Origin: Citrus sinensis
Lineage: Eukaryota; Streptophyta; Magnoliopsida; Sapindales; Rutaceae
Direction of reading: 5' to 3'
DNA length: 64,000 nucleotides
Assembly: GCF_022201045.2 (NCBI RefSeq)
Contig: NC_068564.1
Span: 30,719,001 to 30,783,000 of the forward strand
Positions 23,207 through 35,997 of the stretch are shown in pieces (position 1 is the first letter of the stretch; every line of letters begins with the position of its first letter). The notes below the pieces were generated by a model. It was not told the origin of the DNA. It was given only the letters and a program-made list of their open reading frames with translations, and did no database searches. The translations under genes and the position numbers were made by a program.

Positions 23207-26200
23207 ATGGAAACTGAAACTGGAGACGACGCCACTTCATCCTCGGTGGCGAGTCTCCTCCCTCTCGCCTCCCTCTCTCAGCAACCTTACGTCTCGGAGC
23301 TCCTTTCCTTCACTCTCGATCGCCTCCACAAGGTAAAAAAAAAAAATTGATTTCAATAGAAGTTTTTCAGTGATGGAAGCGGAATGATATTGTTATTTCT
23401 TGTAATTGTAAGGAACCGGAACTTCTTCGAGTAGATGCGGAGAGAATACAGAGGCAAATGCAAGAGGTGGCGGTTGGGAATTACCGCGCATTTATAGCTG
23501 CAGCTGATGCATTGCTCGCGATTCGAGAGGAAGTCTCTTCTATCGATAAGCATCTTGACTCTCTGGTAATTCACGATCATACTTCATCACATTTTGTGAT
23601 ATTTAATTGCTTTTTTTGATACTTTGGTTTTGTATCAGATGTTACATTATGCAAGTGCTGACTTATGATGTGTCCAATTTCGAAGAAGAATATTTTACTT
23701 GAAATAATGTAAACTCCGTTTTATGCATAGATGAGTAATTAGTTGCTAGCTTACATTACATATCCCAAAGCATTATAAAAACAGTTCTCTTTATTTCTTT
23801 TTAATAAATAGCTTTGTCGTTTGACTTGTCGGCATATCTAAAATGAATTAAACTCTTTAGTGGCTGAAATTGGGGGTGAATCGTATTGTGTTTTAATGGA
23901 CGAGTTTTATGGAAGATGTGAATTGAAGTAATGATTTAGTCACAAGGGTGCTCAATTTTGTGAAGCAGGAAAATATTGTCATCTTTGGGCTGTAGAGAAC
24001 CAGGAAGTGCAATAATTATAGTTTTACAAAATGCTATGATGAATTGAATGCTTGGATTGTTAAGAGAACACGAGCATGGAGCTTAGGAATGAAAGGCTTT
24101 GTACTTATTCATAGATTGATATTTTATGTATTGGGATTTGTTGATATATAAATTTTCATCTCCTGCAGATAACTGAGATCCCAAAACTGACATCTGGTTG
24201 TACAGAATTTATTGAATCTGCCGAAGAGATTTTGGAGAAAAGAAAGATGAACCAAATGCTGCTAGCGAATCACAGTACTTTGCTTGACTTGCTTGAAATC
24301 CCTCAACTTATGGACACGTATGTGTTTGAGAAAACTATTAAGTTACTTGTTTAACTTAATCAGTGACCAATGCAATATAAGGTTTTAAATAGTACTTGTC
24401 AAACGTGTTATATATTTTTAATTTTCAAAAGCCTTAATGCATTTATTATCTGGGCTTCATGAAGTTAATTTTATTTTTTTTCTGATATTCTTTAGAAGGA
24501 TACATGTGTTATTAGTTGCGTCCAAGGGGTGTTTTGGTCAAGCCATGATAAAATGGCTGCATTTTTAGTGTTTCATAGGTTTATTAATATTGTTGGATAC
24601 AAAGCTGCTTTTTCTTTGTTTTCTCAAAGGTGCATTAAACCAAGCATCTGCATGTACTGTGTATTGTAAGTATTGTCAGTACTAAACATTTGATAAGAAT
24701 AAAATTTCACCCTAAATGGTTTGAGATGATTCAGAAACTTGTGTGCTAGGCTAATTATTTGAAAGATTCGCTGACTTTCTTCTTTTTGCAGATGTGTAAG
24801 AAATGGAAATTATGATGAAGCTCTTGACTTAGAAGCATATGTATGCAAACTTTCAACCTTGCACCCCAAGTGAGTCTATGTTATTTTCTCCATTGATGTC
24901 TTTTTGACTCAGCTTCTTGAAGCGGTTGCTAAGATACTGTTTTCCCCCTTCAAAGGTTACCTATTATTCAAGCACTGGCTGCAGAAGTTAAGCAGACAAC
25001 CCAATCTCTTCTTTCTCAACTTCTTCAGAAACTTCGCTCTAATATCCAGGTATTATGCCATAGTTACATTGAAGATATATATTTGATGGAACCTGGTTGG
25101 AATCTTATGTACTTTTGTCGATATATCTGTGTATTGTAGTTACCAGAATGTCTCCGAATTATTGGATATTTACGTCGCATTGGAGTATTTAGTGAGTATG
25201 AAATGCGATTACAGGTAAAGTTTGCCAAGGATGTTCTTCCGAGTTCTGTTTTCTTCTCATAGTATGCTGTAGACTTTTAATAGATAACAATTTTATATGC
25301 CTGCATGTGACAAGGAGGATTTTGTATTTCAGTTTTTAAGATGTCGAGAGGCTTGGCTTACTGGAATTCTTGAGGATTTGGACCAGAAAAATGCTTATGA
25401 GTACTTGAAAGGGATGATAAACTGTCACAGAATGCATCTTTTTGATGTTGTTAACCAATATAGAGCAATATTTGCTGATGATACTTCAGGAAGTGAAGAA
25501 AATTATGATGGCGGCCTTCTTTTTAGTTGGGCCATGCATCAAATTACTGCACACCTTAAAACTCTTAAAGTCATGCTCCCAAAGATAACCGAGGGTGTAT
25601 CTCTGTCAAATATTTTGGATCAATGCATGGTGAGAATGTTACAATATGTATTTGCTTACATTCATATAATTACCTTTTTTACAAGCATTTGATGGGGATA
25701 GTTACATATAATGATAATAGTATTATCCCCATTTAAAGCTTTCCCAGACCTATTTCTTATGGCAGCCATTAATTCTTTTCTATAATTCCACACTTCCTAA
25801 GTAATATCCCTTCTGCTTTCCTTAAATGTGTATCAATGTAATCTCAAGGTTTTCCTGGTCAGATGAGCATGTTTAAGGATTATAGGATATTTTTCAATTA
25901 CTTGAGGTGCTGCCCTTACAATCACATTTTAGTTGCTGGAGAATCAGCAACTCGACTGTTTTCTCTCTTTCTGTTTATGGGCATAGTATTCATGTCATTC
26001 AACTGTGGTAATAATATCAAAAGTTTCTATTGCACCCGGTACTTGATGATGAGCTTTATTTATTTATTTATTTTTGAGTTATTGGCAGTATTGTGCTATG
26101 GGACTTGGTTGGGTTGGACTGGATTTTCGGGGCTTGCTTCCACCACTATTTGAAGAGTAAAGCAACTTTTTCTTACCTTCCCCCCCCCCCCCCCCCCCGC

Positions 26201-27712
26201 TACTCTATCTGTATTCATTTTCCATTTTTTAAAGCGTCCACATCATTAAATAGGTTTGTTGGTTTACAGAGCAGTCCTCAAATTATTTTCGAAGAATATG
26301 AGTACGGCAGTTGAAAATTTTCAGGTACATGCTCAATTAATATATTTTGAATTGATATACTGGTCTAAAATTCTGTAGTTCAACTCTAAATTGCTACTAA
26401 GCACACTAAGGTTTTAGTGTTCTATTTGATGTAGTGACTTTTTGTCTTTACTCCAGTTAGTTTTGGATTCACATCGATGGGTTCCACTACCAGCAGTTGG
26501 CTATCCAGCCCATAGTGTTGGTGAAGAAAGTCAGGAGGATGTGACTCCACCATCTTATCTAATGGAACATCCACCTCTGGCAGTGTTTATTAATGGTAAG
26601 TTTGACCTACATTTCTCACTGTCCTTGCTATAAATGTGCTAAACTTCCTGTTCTCATCCAAATTTTCCTCCCCTCACATCTCTCTCTTTCCACCACCTCA
26701 ATCTCCTAGTTTATTTGCTATGAATTCTGATCACAAATAACTTCGAAGCTCAGTAGTTCAGATGATATTTTGTGTTCAGAAGTCATATCAATCTATATTT
26801 GATATCTGGGCTAAATTTCAATGACATCGTGATTGAGTCTATTAATTACCTAAGATGGCTTCAGTCTGAATCACTTTTGTTTTTGACTCTTAATTGAAAA
26901 CATTTTGATGACTTGTTTGAAGGAGAACAAGTCAAATTCCTGCATTAGAAAAGTAACAATGCATAGATTTAAAAAGTTGTATTTTTCCATAATTACTGAT
27001 TCAAATTCCTTGAGGTTTTCAACTAAATTCATAGTTGCTGTTAATCATTAACTTTGTTTTGTTAATATGATCTATAATGTTTTGGAGGATTGCAAGTCTC
27101 TTAGGTATCACTTACACTGTGGTCATTGTAGGTGTTTCTGCAGCAATGAATGAGTTAAGGCCTTGTGCCCCATTGAGTTTGAAGCATGTGCTTGCTGAAG
27201 AATTAATCAAAGGATTGCAGGCAGTTTCAGATTCTCTACTGAGGTATAGTACTACCCGGATGCTTAGAGAAAATGAATCTGGACTTTTCCTTTCGCTTTG
27301 CCGAGCATTCATAGAGGTAAATTCTTTACCAATGCTTGATCATTGATCTGCAAATTGTGTTCATAACCATAAATAACCCCCCTCGCATTGACGCATTCTT
27401 ATGAACCCTCCTTTCCTTTTTAAGGTTGCTTACCCACACTGTGCCACATGCTTTGGGCGTTGCTACCCTGGTGGGGCTGCACTTATCATGGATGCAAAGA
27501 GTTTATATGATGGATTGGGCCGCCTATCGACACACTCACCTTCAAGAGAACTCCCAAAACCAGTCAATGATGCAGATGGAAAGACCATAACAGAAAACGG
27601 TGACCTCCCTGTGGTGGAAAATGGAGTTAATCCTGCTGCTGAAGAAACAGAAGGTACCAATGTGGACGAAAAGGAGCAACCCCTGCAGACTGAGGAAAAG
27701 CCGGAAGAGTGA
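23207..27712 (+). CDS. COG8: Conserved oligomeric Golgi complex subunit 8
   Basis: Twelve exons: 23207-23332, 23413-23565, 24169-24317, 24792-24869, 24956-25049, 25140-25214, 25333-25629, 26089-26156, 26270-26324, 26457-26595, 27132-27316 and 27425-27712, all with GT..AG introns and consistent phases, giving 568 residues, close to the plant family length. Diagnostic stretches are [78 protein letters not shown] and a C-terminal Glu-rich tail. COG8 is a lobe B subunit of the COG tether that docks retrograde vesicles at the Golgi and keeps glycosylation enzymes in place. The protein is soluble, has no membrane segment and should sit on the cytosolic face of the Golgi. It corresponds to the gene I remember as At5g11980. 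Confidence 0.95.
26180..26198. repeat. Poly-C tract (19) in COG8 intron 8
   Basis: Nineteen consecutive C, about 24 bases after the splice donor of the exon ending at 26156. Confidence 0.95.
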
Positions 27713-28378
27713 AGTAACTGTATATGATGACCACATTTAGTTTTCATCTGGTGCTATCAATTCTTTAGTTCCATTCTTTTTAGGGTGTGGCGCCGGTTTT
27801 GCCCGTAACTACCAGTCGTCTGATGCTCATTGCATTTTTACAACGTTTTAGAGTCTGAACGATAGAATGAGGAGAGAGAATATAGCAGAAATTTATGTAT
27901 AGAATTTTGCATAAGCAGCGCATTAGAGTTATTTGTCCAGATTTCAAGAAAATGTGTGTTTACGTTCCATTGGAATTCTTTTTCAAGTTTTATACCCTTT
28001 TGTAGGAAGACCGAGCAACTTGTCCTGCGATGCGTTGATGTTTCTAATTTATTCATTTGGCACGGCTGAATGAGAGCGAAAAGAAACGGTGATTCTTTTT
28101 AAACAATTAAAACTTTGGTAGCATCATCAGAAACGAAAATCGATTTCGAGAAGGCCCGAAGAAAAGAAAATGAAAAACTACATCAATATGTCGTGAGGGC
28201 AACGCGTCATTTTCATTTTCCGGCCTATAAAAAAACGTGCGTCCAAATGGGGTCCTACGGAGTGCTACGTGTAAGCAATCTGAACAGTCCAAACAAACAA
28301 TCTACCATAGATTTCTCCGCCTTCAGTCTGGTTACCGGTCGCTACCATCACAGTAGTTGAATCTTCCTGAATCCGCAC
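27713..28378. other. COG8 3' UTR and promoter of the dioxygenase gene
   Basis: The left half continues the COG8 transcript. The right half should hold the dioxygenase promoter; GGCCTATAAAA near 28221-28231 is a plausible TATA element about 150 bases above the ATG, and ACGT cores (AACGTGCGTCC, CTACGTGTAAG) lie nearby. Confidence 0.45.
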
Positions 28379-29840
28379 ATGGACATGGCAAAGGCGATAT
28401 CAGTGTCCAAGACTATCGAGCAATTGGTCACACACGGCGAACAGCCATCTTCAGGATTCATTGTTAAAGAAACCAAGTTTGGGTCTATTGAATCTTCCCC
28501 ACCGTTGGGTCCATTTCCAGTCATCGATATGAGTCTCTTTTCGTCGCAAGAACACGTGGGAACTGAACTAGAAAAGCTTAAATCATCTCTTAGCTCTGCC
28601 GGTTGCTTCCAGGTTCTAGTTAATATTTTTTATCTTTAAAATTTTGAACTTGGTTGAAGTCAATTGTTTAACTTTGAGCTGTTGCCTTCAGGTAGTTGGT
28701 CATGGTATGTCAGATTCATTTCTGGACCGGGTACGTGAAGTGGCAGTTGAATTCTTTCAACTCCCAGCGGAAGAGAAGCAGAAACATGCAAGAGCAGTTA
28801 ATGAAATTGAAGGGTACGGCAGTGATCTAGTGGTCTCAGATGCCCAAGTTTTTGATTGGTGTCATCGCTTGTTTCTAAGGGTGTTTCCAGTCCACCAAAG
28901 GAGATTAAATCTTTGGCCACAACATCCGCCTGAGTTTAGGTATTCTTCCCCCCCCCCCCCCCCCCCCCTTCCTTGCTTTGTTCATTGAGTTATTTTAAAT
29001 TAATTACCATTGGTGGTTAGTTATAGCACCAATTGTGAGTGGCTGACTGCTAGGGAAGTATTATTTCATAAATGTAGGGAATTCTTGAATCTTGATGTCA
29101 CAGTGATTAGTGAAATTATTTTGATTAATTTTTACAGTGAGATCTTAAATGAATATGCCATGAAGTTAACGACGGTAACAGAAGTTCTGTCCAAGGCAAT
29201 AGCAAAGTCTCTGAATTTGGAAGAGTATAGTTTCCTTAATCAGTTTGGAGACCAAGCTTTAATGCAAGTTCGGTTTAACTTCTATCCACCATGTTCAAGA
29301 CCTGATTTGGTTCATGGAGTCAAACCACACACAGATAGATCAGGAATTACAATTCTCCTGCAAGATCGAGAAGTCGAAGGTCTTCAAATTCGTGTAGATG
29401 GTAAATGGTACAGAGTTCCAGTAATACCTCATGCTCTTGTAGTCAATCTCGGTGATCAAATGCAGGTTCAACTTTTTGCCCTTTTTTTTTGTCCTTTTTC
29501 TTTTTAGCCAATCTCTTTTGATCAAATGCAGGTTTATCTTTGAGGAAATGGCGCATGCAGGTTGATATTTTCTAATTGGTATTGTATATATGAACTAATG
29601 CAGATAATGACTAATGGAATATACAAAAGCCCTATGCACAGGGTTGTGACAAACACAGAAAAGTTGAGAATATCCATTGCCGCTTTTACCGAACCAGAGC
29701 CGGAAAATGAGATTGGACCTGTGGATCAATTGATCGACGAGCAAAGACCAAAATTATATAGAAATGTTAGGAATTATGGTGCTATCAACTATGAGTGCTA
29801 TCAAAAAGGGTTGGTTGCTCTTGATACCGTCAGAGCTTAA
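28379..29840 (+). CDS. 2-oxoglutarate/Fe(II)-dependent dioxygenase (DOXC class, SRG1-like)
   Basis: Four exons (28379-28612, 28692-28939, 29138-29465, 29604-29840) encode 348 residues. The N-terminal DIOX_N part includes FPVIDMSLF and CFQVVGHGM; the C-terminal 2OG-FeII_Oxy jelly roll carries the iron ligands H225 and D227 (KPHTDRSG) and H282 (SPMHRVV), and the 2-oxoglutarate arginine R292 in RIS. All catalytic residues are present, so the enzyme should be active. Sequence character (WCHRLFLRVFP, HGVKPHTD, GLQIRVDGKWY) places it with the plant SRG1/ANS-like oxygenases of specialised metabolism, near the group I remember around At1g49390 and At5g54000. The substrate cannot be read from the sequence. 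A second in-frame ATG two codons downstream (MAKAIS) is an alternative start. Cytosolic. Confidence 0.9.
28948..28968. repeat. Poly-C tract (21) beside a splice donor
   Basis: Twenty-one consecutive C begin nine bases after the last base of dioxygenase exon 2 (28939). Confidence 0.95.
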
Positions 29841-31058
29841 TTTTCTCCATTTCTTCCCCAGATGATTGATGATGAATGTAGGATATTACTGGGAACTTCA
29901 ATCCTTACAAGAATTGTGTAAATTAAAGTGAAACTGTGAAATCATGTTCGGACAGGCTTTGTTCATCTGTAATAAATTTCAAAAGTACTTAGAATTTCAT
30001 CTGTAATAAGTTAAATAGGTGACAATATGTAACATAATTGTATATTACTCGGTTTGCTGGTTATATTTTTCATAATGTATAATCTGATTACCTTTTTATA
30101 CAACGGATTACATGGATGAAACATCTTTTAAAGATTCAAATCAAACTTTTAATAGATTGAATTGCTAAGTGTTAGCAATCCGGTATGATAAATTAGATCA
30201 AATGACAATAAATTACGTCAAATGACAACAGTTGATGTCGTGAATTGTATTAAATTCTCGGATGTCATTTTGATTTTCCCACCTGCAGAGAGAGTGTGGC
30301 AAATAATTTGCTTAATTGTGTCCTCAAATGTGAAATTTTTTCTTGATAGAAACTAGAAAGAATCACCTGTTGAGATTTGGAAGTTGCATATGACGCAAGA
30401 ACAGTGAAATTAAGGTAACCTTTATAATAAAAAGTTTTCTTTCTTTTTTTGTAAGCGTAAGGGTCCTTTAAAAGATCCGCTTAAAGAAAAATATTACCTT
30501 TTGAGGTAGAAACACGAATTATCGCAAACAGGCTTAGTATTCTCGTTCATTCTTATGGTATATTTACTTTTTTAATTGGGGATTTGGAATCTGTATCGAA
30601 ATTATTGATGGTATTTACTTTATAAACTAGAGGGAGAATCGAAATTATGAGGTCCACACATAATTTAAATACGAGAATGGAGAATGGAGAATGTGAAATT
30701 CCCAAAGACAGTGAGGATCAGTCTCTCATTTTCAGGGTTGATTATTTTATCCTCATTAAAATTATAACATTTCGAAAATGCCCTCATTTGAATTAAAAAA
30801 ATATAAATGGCAAAAAGAAAAATCAATCTCATCATTGCCAAAGCTCGCTTGTCCTTGCCGATTGTTGCCTATGGAGCAGCAGTTGGTCTCCGGTCGTCAC
30901 ATCACGGGTGGCAGCAGTCGCTTGCAACAACTGTCACTTTTGCGGAAGTCGAACAACCACTAGCAACAGTCATCGCATTCTGACCTGATGATGACGCCGA
31001 CAATGACGATACCGGTTCTGATTTGATGATGATGATGATGATGACGACGATGACGATG

Positions 31059-31095
<37 letters not shown>

Positions 31096-31727
31096 ATAAA
31101 AAGTTTTGTAATTAATTAATTAATGTTTAATAATTATTAACAATAATGAATAATAATAACAATAATAATTTTTTAATAAATAATCACAATAATTAAAATA
31201 TAAAATAATAATTATGACTATAATTAATTAAGTACGTTTTAGTTATTTATGACAATTTAACTCATTCCAATTTAGATTTCAAGAAAAAGTAAACACAATA
31301 ATAACAATCTAGATTATTCTGATTCTAATTGTTATTGTATATAACTTATTTTGATTCTCGTTTCTCATTCTCACTTCTAATTATCCTGATTCCTACCTAT
31401 TTTGACTTTTGTTTAATAAATGTACCATTAAATTATTGAAATTAATTTTAATTTATGAATGTTTTTAAAAATTTTACTAACAAAAATTCTAACCAAGTAA
31501 AAGTTGAGACAAACGGGCCTAGTTGCTGAGACCGTGCCGAGTGTGAGATTTGATGTGTTAAACGCAACGTTTTGGTTTGGGCGGAAAGTGGGGAACCCAG
31601 CAATCGTCCCTAACAAAGCCCAGCAATGTCAAAACCCTACGAAACATTGTGAAATAAAATCAAAGAAAGATACAGCTGAAGTTTTCTTTATTGAAAATTC
31701 GCGGTGCGGCATTTTGATTATCACAAT
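29841..31727. other. Spacer between the dioxygenase and methyltransferase genes, with simple repeats and a possible DNA element
   Basis: The dioxygenase 3' UTR runs to about 30000. From about 30554 to 31431 the two edges read TATGGTATATTTACT and, on the complement, TAATGGTACATTTATT, so this may be a non-autonomous inverted-repeat element; no target duplication was confirmed. Inside is a trinucleotide tract (GAT, then GAC, then ATT) at about 31024-31092 and AT-rich text. No gene is seen. The last 100 bases are the likely promoter and leader of the methyltransferase gene. Confidence 0.35.
31024..31092. repeat. Compound trinucleotide microsatellite (GAT)n-(GAC)n-(ATT)n
   Basis: About 69 bases of three-base repeats that shift from TGATGA to CGACGA to TTATTA units. 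Confidence 0.9.
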
Positions 31728-31982
31728 ATGGAATCATCAAATGCACCAAACGCTGGGATTGGAAAAGAAGAAGCTCCCAAATTACAAATTTACCCTACTC
31801 CCAACACCGGAGTTTCACCTTTCTGGAGAGGTAAAATGAGCTCTCCTTCTCTTAACACGCGCTCGCTAGCACAATTCACTTCGCTTCAACTCTTGTTTCT
31901 TTCTATGTTGAGCAGACAAGTATGAAAGAGAAGCTAAAAAGTACTGGGACTTGTTCTACAAGCGCCATCAAGACAGAGTGAG

Positions 31983-32019
<37 letters not shown>

Positions 32020-35000
32020 TGGTTTTCAGTCCAATTTATTGAGTCTGATTACGTGGTATTTTTGCACAGTTTTTCAAAGATCGGCATTACTTGGACAAGG
32101 AATGGGGTCGCTATTTTTCTGTAAGCTAATAAACGGACCCTTCAATTCAAATTATGATTTATTAGTTTCATGATCGATGAATGATTCATTATTTTTTATT
32201 TTTCATTTTTTATTTTAGGGAGCTGGAAGGAAAGATGTTTTAGAGGTAAATAACTGTATTTCATTCTTCATTATATGCCAAGTATACTTTTGGTGCTTGT
32301 AATTTTCGTATTGTATCATTTTAACCTGGGTTAATAGACCGGGAGTCAAGAAAAGTCTCAGTGGATAAATGTATTATAAATCAGTTGTTGGCATTCGGTT
32401 GTTCTGAATTGTTGGGGACAGCTTGTTTGATCTCCTTTGGTTTTTCTTCATTGAGTACCTTTTCATTGGTTTTGATTGTTTCATTTTCTCCCTCATTTTA
32501 TCTTATTAAGGGTTAGAAATGGTTCTGCTTTAATTGATAACGATTCTTTGCAATATCTGTACCTACTCCTTAAAGTTTTTATATTTGGGATTGGGATTAT
32601 AACGCAGCTGATGTTGACTACAGGTTGGCTGTGGAGCTGGAAACACTATCTTTCCATTGATTGCTGCATACCCAGATGTTTTTGTCCATGCTTGCGATTT
32701 TTCACCTCGTGCCGTTAACTTGGTCATGGTTTGTTTTTCTTCCTCTTGCACTCGCCTATTGTTATAGTTTACAAATGAACTCATTTTTTAAAGTCTGCTT
32801 ATACTTCTGTTACTACGTCAGTCAACATAAGTATCTATGGAATTATAGATCTACATTATGATATCCATGTGATATTGGTTAAGTGGCCTTAGAGTTTGTA
32901 ATGGAGGTGATAAGCAGTCTTGTGAGTTAATCTCTTTTGGGTTTGTTATAATTTGTATGATGTTATCTTGAAGAGCCATCGCTGCTTGTAATTGCTTATT
33001 ATTCTCAAAAGATATTATTGATGAGCTTTCACAATGGGTAACAATATTAGAATGCCATAACTTCAAGTTGCCCATTATCCGAGTAAACAATGAAAAGTTG
33101 ACTGCTTTAATTACTTTCTGTAGTTATCAATACTATACGTAAGGGAAGAAGAAAAATAACTGAAAGTTTTGCATCTACAGTTCTGAAACGAATCAATCAC
33201 CCACCTTAGTCTTTTCTTGATTATTCAAAGAAATATCTTGTAGTTTTCTTGTCTATCAATCACTTAGGATTTATGTTAGGATTTAAGAACTGCCTGCATA
33301 AATAGGTATAATACAAGCATTTCATACATTCAATGGTTGAAGAGAAAACTAATAACTTGGGAGTGATCTAATCAGCGTCAGAGACCGTTATCGATTTCAA
33401 ACTCTATGAAATTGATATGTTGCATAGTAATACAATTCTACATAAATTTGTTGGCATAATTTTACCTACGAATAAACTCATGATTATGCTAAGTGAAGAT
33501 GAATTGAAGTTATGTCTCTAATGCATAGTGGAAATAAATTTTGATAACTATCCCCCCGGTCGGGGGTGTTTGTTGTACCAGATTTCTTTTTTCTTTCTTT
33601 CTTGGTAATGATTGTGTTAGGTGTTTTATATATGACAGATGTAGATGTATGGGTGGACCTGCTAGCTAAACATTTATTTTGAATTGGGTCAGTGGCTCAA
33701 ATTATTTTATTTTTTTAATTGCAGACCCATAAAGACTTCACAGAGACTCATGTCAGCACATTCGTTTGTGACCTAACCAGTGATGACCTAAGCAGACAGA
33801 TTTCTCCATCTTCAATTGATATAGTGACCATGGTATTTGACTGGAAGTTATGTTTTATAAAACTGTGACATGATTATTCAATAACTGTTTGGTCAAATTC
33901 CCTAATGGTTATAATTGGTGTTCTATCTAGTTTCTAATCGAGAAAAGTTGCTCTTGTACTCAAGCCTTCACTTGTGATGTCTTTGTTTTGCCTATCAATA
34001 AATAGCAGTTTGTTTCCTAGCCAGCTGACCTGTTAAATAGGTTTTTGTGTTATCTGCAGTGTCACCTGAAAAGATGTCTTTAGTCTTACAAAACATTAAA
34101 AAGGTTCTCAAGGTAAGTGGTCATAGTATTTCCAATTCTGAATATATCCCAAAACTATTTTTCTATCATGGCCTCTGTGAATGTGACTTTTCTTTTCCTT
34201 TCCTTTCCAGCCAACTGGTTATGTGCTGTTTCGTGACTATGCTATTGGTGACCTTGCTCAGGTTTGTTGCTTTATGTTGCCCAGGTTTATTACTTAATGT
34301 ATGGTAATGTTAAAACTTAACGGTCTAGTACTATAGTAAGACCCTTTATAATATCTTGGACTTTTTAACTTAATATACTTATGGCATAATTGCCAAATGG
34401 CTTCTGATGCTGTGTTGACAGGAAAGGCTAACAGGCAAGGACCAAAAAATCAGTGAAAACTTTTATGTCAGGGGTGATGGCACTGTGAGTTTCTGTCCTT
34501 TTGTTTAGTTATCTTGATTTTTGATTTATCTGTTCTAAATAGACCCTCTTGCTTTCCTGTTCAGCGTGCTTTCTATTTTTCTAATGACTTCTTGACAAGT
34601 TTGTTCAAAGAAAATGGATTTGATGTTGAAGAACTCGGTTTATGCTGCAAACAGGTTGAGAACCGTGCACGAGAGTTAGTGATGAATCGGTAATTGATCA
34701 AAGACTCGGGAAAACTATAAAGCTTTTATAATTTCCTAACCAGATAATGGTTACATCCTTCATTCTAGGTTTTGCTTCTCTCATGGTCTCAAAATCTATT
34801 TTACACTTTCTAAATGAATTGCATGTCTCGGTGGTGATTTTAGGCGTTGGGTTCAAGCTGTATTTTGCTCTTCAGGTGGTGCGACCTCTTCCTCTGAAGA
34901 AGCTTCTATCAAGGTAGACATATTTAATCAAGCGATCATTGAACCAGATGTTGCAGCAAACACTTTGAAGGAGCCTATGAATGATTCTGAGGTGGATATG

Positions 35001-35997
35001 TCTGAGGGTGTAGCATTTGAAATGTTTGGACTGTCATCTTTTGAAGATAATGAGGTAAAGCTTTGGCATTCTTCATATATTGTTGGACTGTTGGTTATAT
35101 TAACTAGAAGACCTTTTTCCAAGTTTTTGTTACATAATACATTTGCTTCATTTTCTAAAATGTGAAAATATCTCTGGATCTATTTTATTTGAGAAACTCA
35201 ACAACATGCCTGTCATTTACTAATCATTTCTTCCAAGGCATTTGTTTGTCTCTCTTTCATTATTCTTTGTTTCTTGTTAGATGATTGAGGTCAACCTGAG
35301 AGACCATAGTTTCAAGATAGAAGTACTGTCCAAAGAGTACCAACACACCTGCAGATCAACTGGCTTAATGCTGTGGGAATCAGCTCATTTAATGGCTGCT
35401 GTTCTAGCAAGAAATCCCACCATTGTTGCTGGTAAAAAGGTGTTGGAATTGGGGTGTGGCTGTGGGGGCATCTGCTCTATGGTTGCTGCTGGTTCAGCCG
35501 ACCTTGTGGTAGCCACCGATGGAGATTCAATAGCACTTGACCTGTTGGCCCAAAATGTCACGGCAAACCTTAAACCGCCTTTCTTGGCCAAACTAATTAC
35601 AAAGAGACTAGAGTGGGGAAATAGAGACCATATAGAAGCCATTAAAGAGGAGAATAATGAAGGTTTCGAAGTCATTTTAGGCACAGATGTGTCGTATATT
35701 CCTGAAGCTATATTGCCACTGTTTGCAACTGCCAAAGAGTTGACTGCTTCTTCTAATAAAAGCCTTAGAGAGGACCAACAACCAGCATTTATCCTTTGTC
35801 ATATCTTTCGTCAAGTGGATGAGCCGTCTATGCTTTCAGCTGCAACGCAATGTGGTTTTAGGCTAGTGGACAAGTGGCCTTCCAAAAATTCAGCTAGTCC
35901 ATCTGAAAGCATCATTGGCTCTTGGTTCTCAGAGAACGGTCATGAAGTTTATCTTCCAAGTCCTGCTTTAAATATCATGTACTTCCAGGTAGAGTAG
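31728..35997 (+). CDS. Two-domain methyltransferase: METTL2/6/8-type tRNA m3C domain joined to a METTL21-like domain
   Basis: Twelve exons: 31728-31830, 31916-31977, 32070-32120, 32219-32245, 32624-32728, 33725-33832, 34041-34112, 34211-34261, 34422-34484, 34565-34689, 34844-35054 and 35281-35997, in phase throughout, for 564 residues. The first half is the METTL2/6/8 (yeast Trm140-like) fold: WDLFYKRHQDRFFKDRHYL, an AdoMet motif VGCGAGNTIFPL (from residue 82), HACDFSPRAV and PTGYVLFRDYAIGDLAQ. These enzymes make 3-methylcytidine at position 32 of tRNAs. The second half (about 327-564) has its own AdoMet motif LELGCGCGG (381-389), VVATDGD and GTDVSYIPEA, the type seen in METTL21/FAM86 protein-lysine methyltransferases. 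The same fusion exists in Arabidopsis (At2g26200 from memory). The first domain's role is well supported; the second domain's substrate is unknown. Confidence 0.9.
31985..32016. repeat. (AT)n microsatellite in the second intron of the methyltransferase gene
   Basis: About 32 bases of TA repeats beginning eight bases after the donor of exon 2 (31977). Confidence 0.9.
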
